DNA of 31,516 nucleotides from JALUUH01 sp964636675 (GTDB lineage Bacteria; Pseudomonadota; Gammaproteobacteria; S012-40). Of the stretch, positions 16,827 to 26,193 are shown in pieces (position 1 is the first letter of the stretch; every line of letters begins with the position of its first letter). A program made the position numbers and the translations under genes. Under the pieces are notes generated by a model. It made no database searches and was not told the DNA's origin. It saw only the letters and a list, made by a program, of their open reading frames with translations. Location: the NCBI GenBank assembly GCA_964636675.1, contig CAZWUO010000019.1, positions 1 through 31,516 on the forward strand, given 5' to 3'.

Positions 16827-17561
16827 ATGAAACTATTGAAAACTTTATCAGTATTGCCTTTAATGTTTATCGGCATAAATGCAAATGCGGCCTTGCTATT
16901 ATCTATCGACGATCCTAATAATGGCAATGCGGCACTTGTTATTAGTGACAATTCTGGCTCAGATTTTGACGGTAGCTTAGGCGAAATCAGTTACTCAAGC
17001 GCATTTTTTGAGTTTATTAAACAGTTAAATGATCCCTCGGCAATTGTTAATATTGGCGATGGAGACGTGGGCAATTGGAGAATCAGTAGTGCAGTCGGCG
17101 CGTCCAATCCTGCCATAGGCAGCGACACTGTAGATCAGATACATTTCAATTCAATGGGTGTATCATCAGGCGCTGGCGACCTTATACTGATGCTTACTCA
17201 GACCGATATGCCAAAACTTCAATCCCGTTACGGCGGCAGCCTTGGTGGCACTACAGACGGTAACATCAGCTTTGAATTGTTTATGGATGATACTAACACC
17301 GCGTTTGGCACATCAACCCTTCTGTATAGCTCTCAGACTTATAACCAAGGCGGTTTTAGCGATAATTTCGGTGGCGGAATCGATGCGTTAAACCCTTATT
17401 CAATGACCTTAGTTGTTACCATTTCACATACAGGCAGTAGGCAAGTTACTAGCTTTGGTTATGATGTAAAAATACCAGAACCTGCCACGCTCGCACTTTT
17501 CGGAGCAGGCTTATTAGGCCTTGGGTTTACGAGCAGACGCAGAAAACAACACACCTGCTAA
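16827..17561 (+). CDS. PEP-CTERM sorting domain-containing secreted protein
   Basis: 244 residues. Signal peptide 1-21 (cleavage after ANA). The mature part (22-215) is rich in Gly, Asp, Ser and Asn, has no cysteine and no domain I recognise. The C-terminal sorting signal is textbook: IPEPATLALFGAGLLGLGF from residue 216, with PEP at 217-219, a short hydrophobic helix and the basic cluster RRRK (237-240); four residues follow, ending in Cys. It should be exported by Sec, held in the inner membrane by its tail and then processed by XrtA (6340-7890). It is the only PEP-CTERM gene seen here, transcribed against both flanking operons, with a sigma-54 promoter and its own terminator. The ATG has AGGA ten bases upstream. 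A structural role in the matrix is likely but unproven. Confidence 0.95.
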   Translation: MKLLKTLSVLPLMFIGINANAALLLSIDDPNNGNAALVISDNSGSDFDGSLGEISYSSAFFEFIKQLNDPSAIVNIGDGDVGNWRISSAVGASNPAIGSDTVDQIHFNSMGVSSGAGDLILMLTQTDMPKLQSRYGGSLGGTTDGNISFELFMDDTNTAFGTSTLLYSSQTYNQGGFSDNFGGGIDALNPYSMTLVVTISHTGSRQVTSFGYDVKIPEPATLALFGAGLLGLGFTSRRRKQHTC

Positions 17562-17586
17562 GTTTTTACTAGCTGCCATAAAATTC

Positions 17587-17614
17587 AAAGCCCGCATACC
17601 AGCGGGCTTTTTTT
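17587..17614 (+). terminator. rho-independent terminator of the PEP-CTERM gene
   Basis: AAAGCCCGC and GCGGGCTTT form a perfect 9-bp stem with a 6-base loop, followed by a T run to 17614. It begins 25 bp after the stop codon. The inverse strand lacks an equally good T run. Confidence 0.93.
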
Positions 17615-18033
17615 ATTGATTATAGCTAGCGATTTAAATCGCCTCTCTGAACTCAGATGCTGCCTATATTCCCTTGACCAGCAATCCGAGGTTGGACGGC
17701 ATGAAGAACTCGCTTTTAATAGAGAATAACGAAGCACGATAAAGCTAATACTAATAGCCCGTTATTCCAATGATACGAGCCACAACTAAAAGCGTGCAAA
17801 TCATGGCATAGTGCTTTCAGCCTCTAAGCACATTCAACAAACCCTCTTACTCACATGCCAATCAACTACATAACAACATCTTATAACGGCCGATGAATAA
17901 TTTAGAATGATTCTGTTGTAAAACCTGGCGAAGCCTGACTATAAAGATTTGGCACAACTATTTTTATATACTTAGTCAGAGCAGCAGCCCCTGGATTTAA
18001 GCCCAGAGGCACGTTTACTACTAACTCCGCTCT
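17615..18033. other. non-coding stretch between the PEP-CTERM gene and prsT
   Basis: 419 bp between convergent genes with no credible frame, repeat array or RNA gene recognised. The only structure noted is the hairpin at 17987-18010 just after the prsT stop. TTGGCACAAC at 17949-17958 resembles a -24 box but has no matching -12 GC. Confidence 0.5.
17987..18010 (-). terminator. possible weak terminator or hairpin after prsT
   Basis: On the minus strand GCCTCTGG and CCAGGGGC form an 8-bp stem (one G-U pair) around an 8-base loop, about 24 bp beyond the prsT stop codon. No T run follows, so intrinsic termination is doubtful; it may protect the mRNA 3' end. Confidence 0.35.
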
Positions 18034-20823
18034 CTAATTGATTTTATCAAGCAAAGCACGAGCTTCTTTCTTGTCATTAAACTGAACTCCGCCACTTAGC
18101 ACTTTTTTCAATAAATCTCGTGATTTTTCGATCTGACCTTGTTTTTCGTAAGCAACAGCAAGATGATACTGAATTTCAGGCACCCCTTTTGACTGTTCAG
18201 CTGCTCGTTTTAATACTTCAACGCCCTTGTCTATACTTCCTTTCTGCACTAACAACCAGCCAAAAGTATCAGTAATAGCACCAATTTCTGGACGCAACCG
18301 ATGCGCCTTTTCCGCATATTGTAATGCGCGAGGATCATTCTTTTGAAAATACATCCAACTAAGATTATTTAAAACCACGGCATTTTCAGACTGGACTTGT
18401 AGTACGTCTTCCAACATATTGATTGCTTTATCAGGCATTCCCGTTGATTGATAGGCCGTTCCGAGAACTATTTGCATTTTGACATCATTCGGATTTTTTT
18501 GTAACCACTCCTCCAAAGGTTGCAACGAACTCATTTTTTTGCCACTGGCAAATAAAGCCTTTGAATAACCAAGTGCAATGGAACCAGACTGCTGCCTCTT
18601 ATAGGCATCCTTATATTTCAAAACTGCCTTTTTGAAATCGCCTAATTTTAAATAAGCAGCACCTTGGATGACAAACCCTATTGACGAGCTTTCACTTTCT
18701 TTTTCCAGCTTCGACCCTATTTCCAGCATTTTTTTGAACCCACCACGCTTTGATTCAATATCTGCCAGCATAACCAAGGCATTAATACTATCGGGGCTTA
18801 TATCAAGCGACTTATTGATACTATCTAGCGCTCCAGGATAGTCTTTAGCAATAACCTGAACTCTCGCTAATCGGAGATAAGCATTAGCATCTTTCGGCCT
18901 CTGCTTAATCACTTGCAGTAAAGTTTCAACGGCTTGATTAAAGCGTTGCTTGCTAACCTGAACAGATGCTAACAATTGTAATGATCGATAATCATTGTTT
19001 TGCGTTTTCACAGATTCCTCAGCCAATTCAGAAGCGCGCTCAAGGTCTCCAATAGATAAATAATATCGCGTCAACAAAATATGCGGTAAAAGCTTATTTC
19101 TACCTTTTTCACTGGCTTTTTTAAGCCATGCTAACGACTGCTCAACGTCTCCCTTTCTTTCCGCTAGCTGTGCCAAACCAAGCATAGCCTGCTCATTTAT
19201 TTGATCGTATAAAAGCACATTATCAAAATTAGCTGCAGCCTTAAGTAAATCCCCTTCCTCCATTTCCATTTTTGCCAATGCTAAATAAGCGGGCACAAAA
19301 TCTTTTTTCAACTCGATTGCTTGATAAAAATATTCACGTGCTTCACCTTTCTTATTATTAATCATGGTGACTCGAGCCAACAAAAAATATACCATGGGAT
19401 CATTCGGAAATGCTTTTTCTAATTCTTCGGCAATAAGCACCGCTTTCGAATAATTTTTTTGTTGAATAAAAGCAGATGCAAGCATAAATTTTGCTTTTTT
19501 TGGATGCAACTTTGTCAACTCATTAAGCTCAACGATTGCCTGATCATAATCCCCCTGAGCCAAATAAATACGCGCCAATTCCGCACGAATTGACGAACTC
19601 TGAGGACTGTCTATTTTTAGTGCGCGTTTCATATATTGGTTTGCTGCACTGAGATCCCCGCTTGCAATAGCTGCCTGCCCGATCATCGCAAGTAAGGACG
19701 CATCCGTTGCATCAACTACCGGCTGTAATATTTCTATAGCTTCATCAGGACGATGCTGCTGCATTCTCGTTGCAGCTAAAATTTTTCGCGCTTGAACATG
19801 GGTTGGTATACTATTTACATACCGAGTTAAATATGCATCTGCTTGCTCATAATTACCGCCGATAAAATGAATCGTTCCGAGCAATAAATAACTTGGCAAA
19901 TAGTCGGGTAACTCTCTAACAACAATCTGCAATTTTTCTTTCGCCAAATCATAGTTTTTCAACTCATATGCTAACAAGCCGTGATAATAAATAGCCATAG
20001 GATGCTTAGGAGAAAGCTCTTCGAGCTTTAGTATCACTTGTTCTACTGCTGCCAACTCCTGCAAAGCTAGTAGCGATCTTATGACTCCAACATAGGCGCT
20101 GAAAAGAGGCAGTGTCATTCGGCTATTTTTTTCTGCGCCGATTACGTTCTGATATGCCTGACGTGCATCAGAATATTTTCCTTTCAAAAAATAAATATTC
20201 CCTCTTATTAACCACGCTTCATTGAATTTAGGAGATGCAATCAATAATTCCTCCAAAAGCATCTCCGCCTGATTAACCTGCGATTTTTCTATTTTTAATT
20301 TAACAAAAGATAACTTTACATTTGCATCATCGGGCATTACTGCATATGATTTTTTGATAAGAGACTCACCTTTGGCCAAATCTGCAGACATTAAATATGC
20401 CTCCCCGACCAATGCAGCAAACTTTGCGTTCCCAGATGTAATTTCAATATTATCCAATGGATATAACTCAGTTATTTTTCTAAATTTGCTTTGCAATCTC
20501 ATCGATTGAATAATATACAAATTTATTTGTGGCTCCGTAGAACCTAAGTTTTTAGCACGCATTAGCTCTTTTTCTGCCGACACACCATCTTTCTCATGCA
20601 GATAAAGCTTTCCCAATAACAACCTCGCTTCAATATGTTTAGGGTTACGTTGTAAAGTATTTTTCAACTCAATAATGCTAGCCCTTACATTATTTTGAGC
20701 ATAAAATGTTTTTGCTCGTTCAAAATATTGCACATCTGTTATTTCTTCCTTACTGCAAGCAAAAAGAAGACTTATAATTAACGTAACCCACAATATTGTT
20801 TTTACTAATCTACATATAAACAT
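18034..20823 (-). CDS. prsT: XrtA/PEP-CTERM TPR-repeat lipoprotein PrsT
   Basis: 929 residues, the usual size of the family (TIGR02917). The N-terminus is a lipoprotein signal: hydrophobic 9-22, then LLFAC with the lipidated Cys at 23. The rest is a near-continuous array of 34-residue tetratricopeptide repeats (about 30-925), with recurring patterns such as AxxxLGxxYxxxGxxxxA. TPR proteins of this kind act as periplasmic scaffolds; PrsT is the standard companion of PrsK and PrsR, and similar TPR lipoproteins help export polysaccharide, so a role in export or in assembly of PEP-CTERM proteins is inferred. The ATG is 4 bp after prsR, with AAAGG in the prsR 3' end as ribosome binding site. It is the last gene of its block. 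Confidence 0.96.
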   Translation of the reverse strand: MFICRLVKTILWVTLIISLLFACSKEEITDVQYFERAKTFYAQNNVRASIIELKNTLQRNPKHIEARLLLGKLYLHEKDGVSAEKELMRAKNLGSTEPQINLYIIQSMRLQSKFRKITELYPLDNIEITSGNAKFAALVGEAYLMSADLAKGESLIKKSYAVMPDDANVKLSFVKLKIEKSQVNQAEMLLEELLIASPKFNEAWLIRGNIYFLKGKYSDARQAYQNVIGAEKNSRMTLPLFSAYVGVIRSLLALQELAAVEQVILKLEELSPKHPMAIYYHGLLAYELKNYDLAKEKLQIVVRELPDYLPSYLLLGTIHFIGGNYEQADAYLTRYVNSIPTHVQARKILAATRMQQHRPDEAIEILQPVVDATDASLLAMIGQAAIASGDLSAANQYMKRALKIDSPQSSSIRAELARIYLAQGDYDQAIVELNELTKLHPKKAKFMLASAFIQQKNYSKAVLIAEELEKAFPNDPMVYFLLARVTMINNKKGEAREYFYQAIELKKDFVPAYLALAKMEMEEGDLLKAAANFDNVLLYDQINEQAMLGLAQLAERKGDVEQSLAWLKKASEKGRNKLLPHILLTRYYLSIGDLERASELAEESVKTQNNDYRSLQLLASVQVSKQRFNQAVETLLQVIKQRPKDANAYLRLARVQVIAKDYPGALDSINKSLDISPDSINALVMLADIESKRGGFKKMLEIGSKLEKESESSSIGFVIQGAAYLKLGDFKKAVLKYKDAYKRQQSGSIALGYSKALFASGKKMSSLQPLEEWLQKNPNDVKMQIVLGTAYQSTGMPDKAINMLEDVLQVQSENAVVLNNLSWMYFQKNDPRALQYAEKAHRLRPEIGAITDTFGWLLVQKGSIDKGVEVLKRAAEQSKGVPEIQYHLAVAYEKQGQIEKSRDLLKKVLSGGVQFNDKKEARALLDKIN

Positions 20824-20827
20824 TACA

Positions 20828-22201
20828 TTAAACCTTTGAACTCAAGTTTTCTGTGGTTATAGCCAGTTTTTTCATCAAATCATAAAGTGTAGGCCTACTG
20901 ACACCTAGCATTTCAGCAGCATGAGCGATATTATTATTCACATGGTTCAACGCACGCGTCACCGCCTTCCTTTCTGCTTGCTCACGTATTTCGCGTAAGT
21001 TAAATGGCATTACGTTGCGGTTTACACTATCTAATTCCAACTCATCAGCCATGATTTGTTTTGAATCTGACATAATAACTGCTCGTTTAACTTTGTTTTC
21101 CATTTCCCGCACATTACCCGGCCAGGTATATCCTTCGATAGCTTGCAGTGCATCTTTCGAAAAATTCTTTATTTTCTTTCCATGTTGTGCGGAAAATTTT
21201 TTCACGAAAGCCTGAGCTAAAAGCACAGCATCTCCATCACGTTCGCGCAGTGGTGGAATAACCACAGTTATTTCAGCAAGACGATAATAAAGATCCTCCC
21301 TAAACTGATCGTTTTTTATCATATCTGACAGTTTCTGATGCGTTGCACAAATGACCCTTACATCTACTGATATCTCTTTTCTTCCACCTACTCTTTCAAT
21401 AACTCGCTCTTGTAAAAATCGCAGTAGTTTAGCTTGCAATGAAAAAGGAAGATCTCCAATTTCATCAAGAAACAAAGTACCTTCGTTCGCGCATTCGATT
21501 TTACCCAGTGTTTGTTTCGCCGCTCCAGTAAAAGCGCCTTTTTCATAACCAAAAAGTTCGCTTTCAAGTAAATTTTCGGGAATCGCAGCGCAATTAATGG
21601 CAATAAATGATTTTTTCGATCGTGGGGACAAATCGTGCAAGCCTTTCGCCAAAACCTCTTTCCCTGTCCCACTCTCGCCTTCTAATAGGATAGTCACATT
21701 GGTGGGGGCGACTTTTTCTATGGTGCGTGTCACTTTTAACATCTCGGAGCTATTGGCAATCAAACCATCCAGTGGTGTTTGTTTATCATAGCTAGACAAA
21801 CGTTTGTTTTCTTCTTCCAGTTCGTAAACACGAAAGGCTCTATTAATAATTAGACTCAGAATATCAGCGTCTATGGGCTTTAAATAAAAATCATACGCTC
21901 CCAAACCAATCGCCCTAACAGCGGCCTCCCTATCATCATTCCCAGTAACGACGATCACTTTTGTATGCGGCGCCAATGTTAGAATCTCTTCGAGTGCCAG
22001 CAATCCTTCCGATGTACCACCGGGGTCAGGCGGTAATCCCATATCCAAAGTGACAACGCTCGGTTCATGCCGCCTGAGCAACTTGATCGCTTCGACCCGA
22101 TCCCCAGCAATCACAACCTCCTGATCATCAAAACACCAGCGCAATTGGCTTTGTATTCCGGGATCATCTTCAATGATTAACAATGTACCTTGTTTTTTCA
22201 A
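20828..22201 (-). CDS. prsR: sigma-54-dependent response regulator PrsR
   Basis: 457 residues with three domains. Receiver (about 6-120): acidic pocket Asp12-Asp13, phosphoacceptor Asp53 in TLDMGLP, Lys108. AAA+ domain (about 148-375): Walker A GESGTGKE (175-182), sigma-54 contact loop GAFTGA (222-227), Walker B GTLFLDEIGD (241-250). The C-terminal Fis-type helix-turn-helix (about 415-447) contains AAEMLGVSRPTLYDLMKKL. When phosphorylated by PrsK it should assemble upstream of -24/-12 promoters; the PEP-CTERM gene has one, with a palindrome upstream. The start is TTG at 22201 with AGGAG six bases upstream, directly after the prsK stop; no ATG is available there. Tightly coupled to prsK (10 bp) and prsT (4 bp). 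Confidence 0.97.
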   Translation of the reverse strand: MKKQGTLLIIEDDPGIQSQLRWCFDDQEVVIAGDRVEAIKLLRRHEPSVVTLDMGLPPDPGGTSEGLLALEEILTLAPHTKVIVVTGNDDREAAVRAIGLGAYDFYLKPIDADILSLIINRAFRVYELEEENKRLSSYDKQTPLDGLIANSSEMLKVTRTIEKVAPTNVTILLEGESGTGKEVLAKGLHDLSPRSKKSFIAINCAAIPENLLESELFGYEKGAFTGAAKQTLGKIECANEGTLFLDEIGDLPFSLQAKLLRFLQERVIERVGGRKEISVDVRVICATHQKLSDMIKNDQFREDLYYRLAEITVVIPPLRERDGDAVLLAQAFVKKFSAQHGKKIKNFSKDALQAIEGYTWPGNVREMENKVKRAVIMSDSKQIMADELELDSVNRNVMPFNLREIREQAERKAVTRALNHVNNNIAHAAEMLGVSRPTLYDLMKKLAITTENLSSKV

Positions 22202-22211
22202 ACCTCTCTCC

Positions 22212-24257
22212 TCACAATGGAATACGTATCAAAAATTTGGTTCCATTGTCTTTCGCGCTTTGCACGTTAACCCTTCCTCCAAGATCTTCGATGAATTGCT
22301 TGGCATCATGTGCACCAATACCCATTCCAGTAAGACCTTTAGTCGTATCAAAGGGTCTAAAAAGCCTATCGTCCACAAACGCTTGATCCATACCCTTACC
22401 GTTGTCTTGTATAATAATCACAACATCATTTTTCTCCCGGGCAAGCTCTACCCTAACAAACCCACTTTCCGGTGTAGCATCTTGTGCATTCTGCACCAAA
22501 TTTCCTAAAATAGAAGAAAAACGATCCTGATTTACATTAATCATTATACTTTTATCTTCCGCATGAAGCTCTGGGACAGGTGCGCCTTGCAGCTTTTCTT
22601 TTATAACCAAGAGCAAAATGCTGTATACATTGACTGAAAGCACATCTTTTTTTTGTACGGCACCCGTATTTAACTGACTTAGTAACCGCTCCATGCGCAA
22701 TACGGAATTTTCAACGGTAGCAACCATGTCATCCACAAACTCAGGGTTATTTTTGTGTTTTTGAGCATTTTTTACCAATAACCCAAGCTGGGTCATAATA
22801 TTTTTTAAATCGTGAACAACGTAAGCAGATAATCGATTAAAGGCTTCGAATTGCCTTGCTTCTATTAACGCTTGGGCAGATCTCGCATGCGCAATATACA
22901 TAACAACTTGTCTTCCTGCCGTGCGTAATATATCGATGTCTTCCCAGTTGAACTCTTTTAGCGCTCTTGGATTGGTTAACACCACAAACCCATAAAGATT
23001 CGTTTGTAACATTAGCGGAATAACCAGCCAATAACCAGACTCATTTAACCAATCAGGTAACTCTAAACCATGATACAATTCAGGCTCATTTTGCACTTCT
23101 TCTAAATTTATGACCCACTGCCACTGCTCTAAAAAACGAACGAGAGCACCATCAGGGGCTTCAACAACACCCTGAAAATTGTGCGACCCAAGACTCTGTG
23201 TATTTATATATTTCCCACTACCGCTTTTTATCCATAAACCGCCAGAGGGGCTATCGACTATATCAGCGAGGGCTTTAAGCGACTTACTTTCTAAATGCGA
23301 TAAACTTTGCTCTGAAGATAGCTGTCTTATGATCTTTAACCATTCTTCTCGATAATCATATTTGTAGTCCAGAAAATGTTTATCGATAAATACACGTAAT
23401 CGTGCTCTGATTTGACCAGAGAAAATCAATACCACCAAAAATAACAACGCAACAAAGATAAAGGTATTGCGTGCTACCCTGCCCCAGTCTCCACCATAAT
23501 ATTCAAGATAGTAACCTCCCAAGGCCATAATAAGCAGATACCCTCCGGCCATTAATATACCGGTGACATAGAAAGTCAGTGGGCGTGATATTCTGATCTG
23601 AATCAAACTCGGTGGCAAACGTTTAACACCAAATAGAATTAACAAACCAGCTGATCCAGCCACAAAACCTCGGGTACTCCAAATATCAGCGTCAATAGCA
23701 TTGAAAAGAAGAGCATCCGTATAAAGATAAAAGTTAAAAATGAATAAGGCAGCAAAACCCAAGCATATATATTTAAGAGACCAACGTTGCTCAGGCACAT
23801 TGCGAAACAATAGCTCTGTCAGCGCTCCTCCCAACACAGCTAAAGAAATCAAGCCTAGTATCCTAAGCTCATACCCGATAAAACCTTTATCGATCACTTC
23901 GCTCGTTGATAAATACAATAGGAATGCAAGCAATAACAAAGGCAACCCATATGCTAGCTTGATCAGTATTCCAAAGAATAACGAGGATTCGTTCCGGTAC
24001 CATTGTTTCAATAGACCGATAAGAATAAAAAAAAGAACCAAGCTAAGCAGATATTCGACACCTACAAACCAGATACTACTCGGATAATCATGATAGGCTG
24101 AATAAGCTCCAAAAAAAGACCACGTAGCCGCCGCCGCGAACCCTACAGCAAAACCTAAACTATGGAAGCGGTTACGCCACAACAGCAAAACTAAAAAAAA
24201 GGAACAGGAAAAAACGATCGAAGAGAACAAAAAACCGGCTAAGCCTAGCTCAAACAT
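22212..24257 (-). CDS. prsK: sensor histidine kinase PrsK
   Basis: 681 residues, the family's usual size (TIGR02916). About eight or nine hydrophobic segments occupy residues 5-280, then a GAF-like domain (about 305-455). The kinase core follows: phosphoacceptor His482 in VVHDLKNIMTQLG, N box LGNLVQNAQDA (584-594), G1 DNGKGMD (618-624) and G2 GMGIGAHDA (644-652). It should phosphorylate PrsR Asp53 in response to an envelope or metabolic signal that is not known. The H-box reads HDLKN rather than HELRT, as in related membrane kinases. It lies 44 bp after the sugar transferase gene and 10 bp before prsR, in one likely transcript. Confidence 0.96.
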   Translation of the reverse strand: MFELGLAGFLFSSIVFSCSFFLVLLLWRNRFHSLGFAVGFAAAATWSFFGAYSAYHDYPSSIWFVGVEYLLSLVLFFILIGLLKQWYRNESSLFFGILIKLAYGLPLLLLAFLLYLSTSEVIDKGFIGYELRILGLISLAVLGGALTELLFRNVPEQRWSLKYICLGFAALFIFNFYLYTDALLFNAIDADIWSTRGFVAGSAGLLILFGVKRLPPSLIQIRISRPLTFYVTGILMAGGYLLIMALGGYYLEYYGGDWGRVARNTFIFVALLFLVVLIFSGQIRARLRVFIDKHFLDYKYDYREEWLKIIRQLSSEQSLSHLESKSLKALADIVDSPSGGLWIKSGSGKYINTQSLGSHNFQGVVEAPDGALVRFLEQWQWVINLEEVQNEPELYHGLELPDWLNESGYWLVIPLMLQTNLYGFVVLTNPRALKEFNWEDIDILRTAGRQVVMYIAHARSAQALIEARQFEAFNRLSAYVVHDLKNIMTQLGLLVKNAQKHKNNPEFVDDMVATVENSVLRMERLLSQLNTGAVQKKDVLSVNVYSILLLVIKEKLQGAPVPELHAEDKSIMINVNQDRFSSILGNLVQNAQDATPESGFVRVELAREKNDVVIIIQDNGKGMDQAFVDDRLFRPFDTTKGLTGMGIGAHDAKQFIEDLGGRVNVQSAKDNGTKFLIRIPL

Positions 24258-24301
24258 ATCAAGCCTAATCTAAGATAAGTCAGTGAAATCATAAAACTGG
24301 C

Positions 24302-25693
24302 CTATCTGGCACCCTTACCCCACAAAATGACCTCAGCGGTCTGAAACAAAATCATTACATCCAGAAATACACTGTAATTTTTCACGTAATAAAGATCAAA
24401 CTGGAGCTTCTCGATAGTATCCTTATCGGAGGAACCATAGGGGTAACCTATTTGCGCCCAGCCTGTCAAACCAGGCTTCACCCGATGCCGTTCGGAATAA
24501 TAGGGTATTTCAACCGTAAATTTTTCTACAAACTCGGGTCTTTCTGGGCGCGGGCCTACAAAACTCATATCCCCTTTGATCACATTGACCAGCTGGGGTA
24601 ACTCATCTATTCTGGTTTTACGGATAAATCCACCGACTCTGGTCACCCGAGAATCATTTTTTTCAGCAAACCGCGCTCCATTTTTTTCCGCGTCAATGCG
24701 CATGCTGCGAAATTTTTTTACCTGAAAAAGTTTCCAGTTCTTGCCCACCCGAACTTGATGGTAGAAAACCGGCCCATGATCCTCTAGTTTGATGGCTATC
24801 ATGGCAAGTAGCATAATAGGCAAAGCGGGAATAAACAGTATGACACTCGCAGATATGTCAAAAGTTCTTTTCAATATATCCCGAATAAGTCCCTTATTAA
24901 AACCATCGGAAAAAATCAACCAGCTAGGCGTTAAAATATCCAAAATAACCCGTCCGGCTTGACGCTCGAAAAAAGTCGCCAAATCGACCACTTCAATACC
25001 ACTCAACTTACAATCTACAAGCTCCTCAGTGGGGAATTGTCCGCGTCTATCGGTCACAGCAACAACAATCTCATCGACATCCAAACGCTCCGCAAATTCC
25101 AACAAGCTAACATTAGGATGAATAACCTTCGCTGCCTGCACGGCGACCACCTCATCGGGTAAGCTTATATAGCCGACTATCGTAAAACCTCGTCGATCAG
25201 TTTTTCGCTTTAGCCTTTCCTCTATTAAGTTTGCATTTTTTCCTGCACCGACAACGATCACCCGTCTATTTAGCGCATCTTGGTGCATCAATTTTATATA
25301 CATTAAACGCGTCGCAACCACACCGATAAAAGCCACTCCAAAAGCATAACCTATTACACCTCTGCCCAAGAATAAATCCGGAAAAAGATAAAATAGAATA
25401 CTCATAGAAACAAAACCAGCCGTGAATGCAAGCAGTAAACGAAAGGCCATACCTCGCCGACCATCACGCAGATGGCGTTGATAAAGCCCCATCGCAGTCA
25501 TGCTCATCATCATTACAAATGAAAAGAGTAGCGCTCGCGAAAATAAAGGCTGAATATCTTCTGAGGCAATTAAATCACTAACGGGAAATCTAACCGTGAC
25601 ACCAAAATATATTGACAATATAAAAACCAGAGCTTCCACAAAAGTCAAAACAAAAAGTGACCTGGGAATATAATGTTTAAAAAGTCTAACCAT
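24302..25693 (-). CDS. XrtA-associated initiating sugar transferase (polyprenyl-phosphate phosphoglycosyltransferase, TIGR03013-type)
   Basis: 463 residues. Four N-terminal hydrophobic segments (about 13-35, 49-68, 83-104, 110-128) lead to a Rossmann-like region (about 140-240, VIVVGAGKNANLIEERL). Then comes a membrane-inserted hairpin (about 270-298) and the bacterial sugar transferase domain: KKFRSMRIDAE, TRIDELPQLVNVIKGDMSFVG and PGLTGWAQI. The DE pair of DELPQ is the catalytic motif of this class. It transfers a sugar-phosphate from a UDP-sugar to undecaprenyl phosphate, the first step of repeat-unit synthesis. It is the first gene of the block containing prsK-prsR-prsT, and a 500-bp divergent region lies upstream. 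Glucose or galactose is the usual sugar; not decidable here. Confidence 0.95.
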   Translation of the reverse strand: MVRLFKHYIPRSLFVLTFVEALVFILSIYFGVTVRFPVSDLIASEDIQPLFSRALLFSFVMMMSMTAMGLYQRHLRDGRRGMAFRLLLAFTAGFVSMSILFYLFPDLFLGRGVIGYAFGVAFIGVVATRLMYIKLMHQDALNRRVIVVGAGKNANLIEERLKRKTDRRGFTIVGYISLPDEVVAVQAAKVIHPNVSLLEFAERLDVDEIVVAVTDRRGQFPTEELVDCKLSGIEVVDLATFFERQAGRVILDILTPSWLIFSDGFNKGLIRDILKRTFDISASVILFIPALPIMLLAMIAIKLEDHGPVFYHQVRVGKNWKLFQVKKFRSMRIDAEKNGARFAEKNDSRVTRVGGFIRKTRIDELPQLVNVIKGDMSFVGPRPERPEFVEKFTVEIPYYSERHRVKPGLTGWAQIGYPYGSSDKDTIEKLQFDLYYVKNYSVFLDVMILFQTAEVILWGKGAR

Positions 25694-26193
25694 AATTATT
25701 TTTTGTATTCCGACTATTTCATTCCGAATTTTCGCAATAACAACCCAGACATAAGCATAATGCCTCTCATGCCGGCTATTAACTCACATTAATCAATAAA
25801 TGTAGAAAGGGAGAAAGTACTCTTAACTATCTGAATAATACATGCATTTTGCATGCATCTAAACCCATAAACGGTATATCACAAACAAAAGTGGCTCTTT
25901 CAATTTAAAGCTTCCCTCTTTTTACGCGTTAAAGTACCAAGCATGCAGAGGGAGGACATTATACCTAACCCTCCACTTTAAAATATAAAATGTTAATTTT
26001 ATCATTATAATATGCAGAAAACTTAAGTCAGAGTTCACCCCTCTCAACTACCTCGCTAAATTATTAACCATTCTCAGATATCGAGTAGAATTATTTGCCT
26101 GGTTTTAAGTATCATATCGCGTTAATGCAAACATCGCCGTATAATTGCGGCTTCAATTTTATCTATACTCACTATGATTAAAGGAAATAATTC
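25694..26193. other. divergent promoter region between the priming transferase and ugd
   Basis: 500 bp, AT-rich, no credible frame except a 7-codon ATG frame overlapping the ugd ribosome binding site. It holds two consensus TATAAT hexamers readable on the plus strand (26006-26011 and 26140-26145) without good -35 boxes, a minus-strand promoter candidate (26004-26031), a short 7-bp inverted repeat (25985-26002), and a cluster of ATGCAT/GCATGC words near 25841-25859. No -24/-12 element with correct spacing was found on either strand. Confidence 0.55.
26004..26031 (-). promoter_or_regulatory. possible sigma-70 promoter for the priming transferase-prsKRT block
   Basis: On the minus strand CTGACT (26031-26026, four of six to TTGACA) and TATAAT (26009-26004, exact) are 16 bp apart. 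Transcription would start near 25997, leaving a leader of about 300 nt. The same -10 is symmetrical enough to be read on the plus strand, so direction is uncertain. Confidence 0.33.

Noticed and set aside
17949..17963. TTGGCACAACTATTT resembling a second -24 box
   Set aside because: The position where the -12 GC should be reads TT, and no plus-strand gene follows.
23740..24087. 115-codon plus-strand frame inside prsK
   Set aside because: It lies opposite the prsK membrane segments and has no family resemblance.
25923..25942. Minus-strand TTGGTAC followed by GC, resembling a sigma-54 site before the priming transferase
   Set aside because: The GG and GC are only 9 bp apart instead of 10, which sigma-54 tolerates poorly.
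25985..26002. ATAAAAT-N4-ATTTTAT inverted repeat before ugd
   Set aside because: Arms of only 7 bp made almost wholly of A and T are expected by chance in this AT-rich region.
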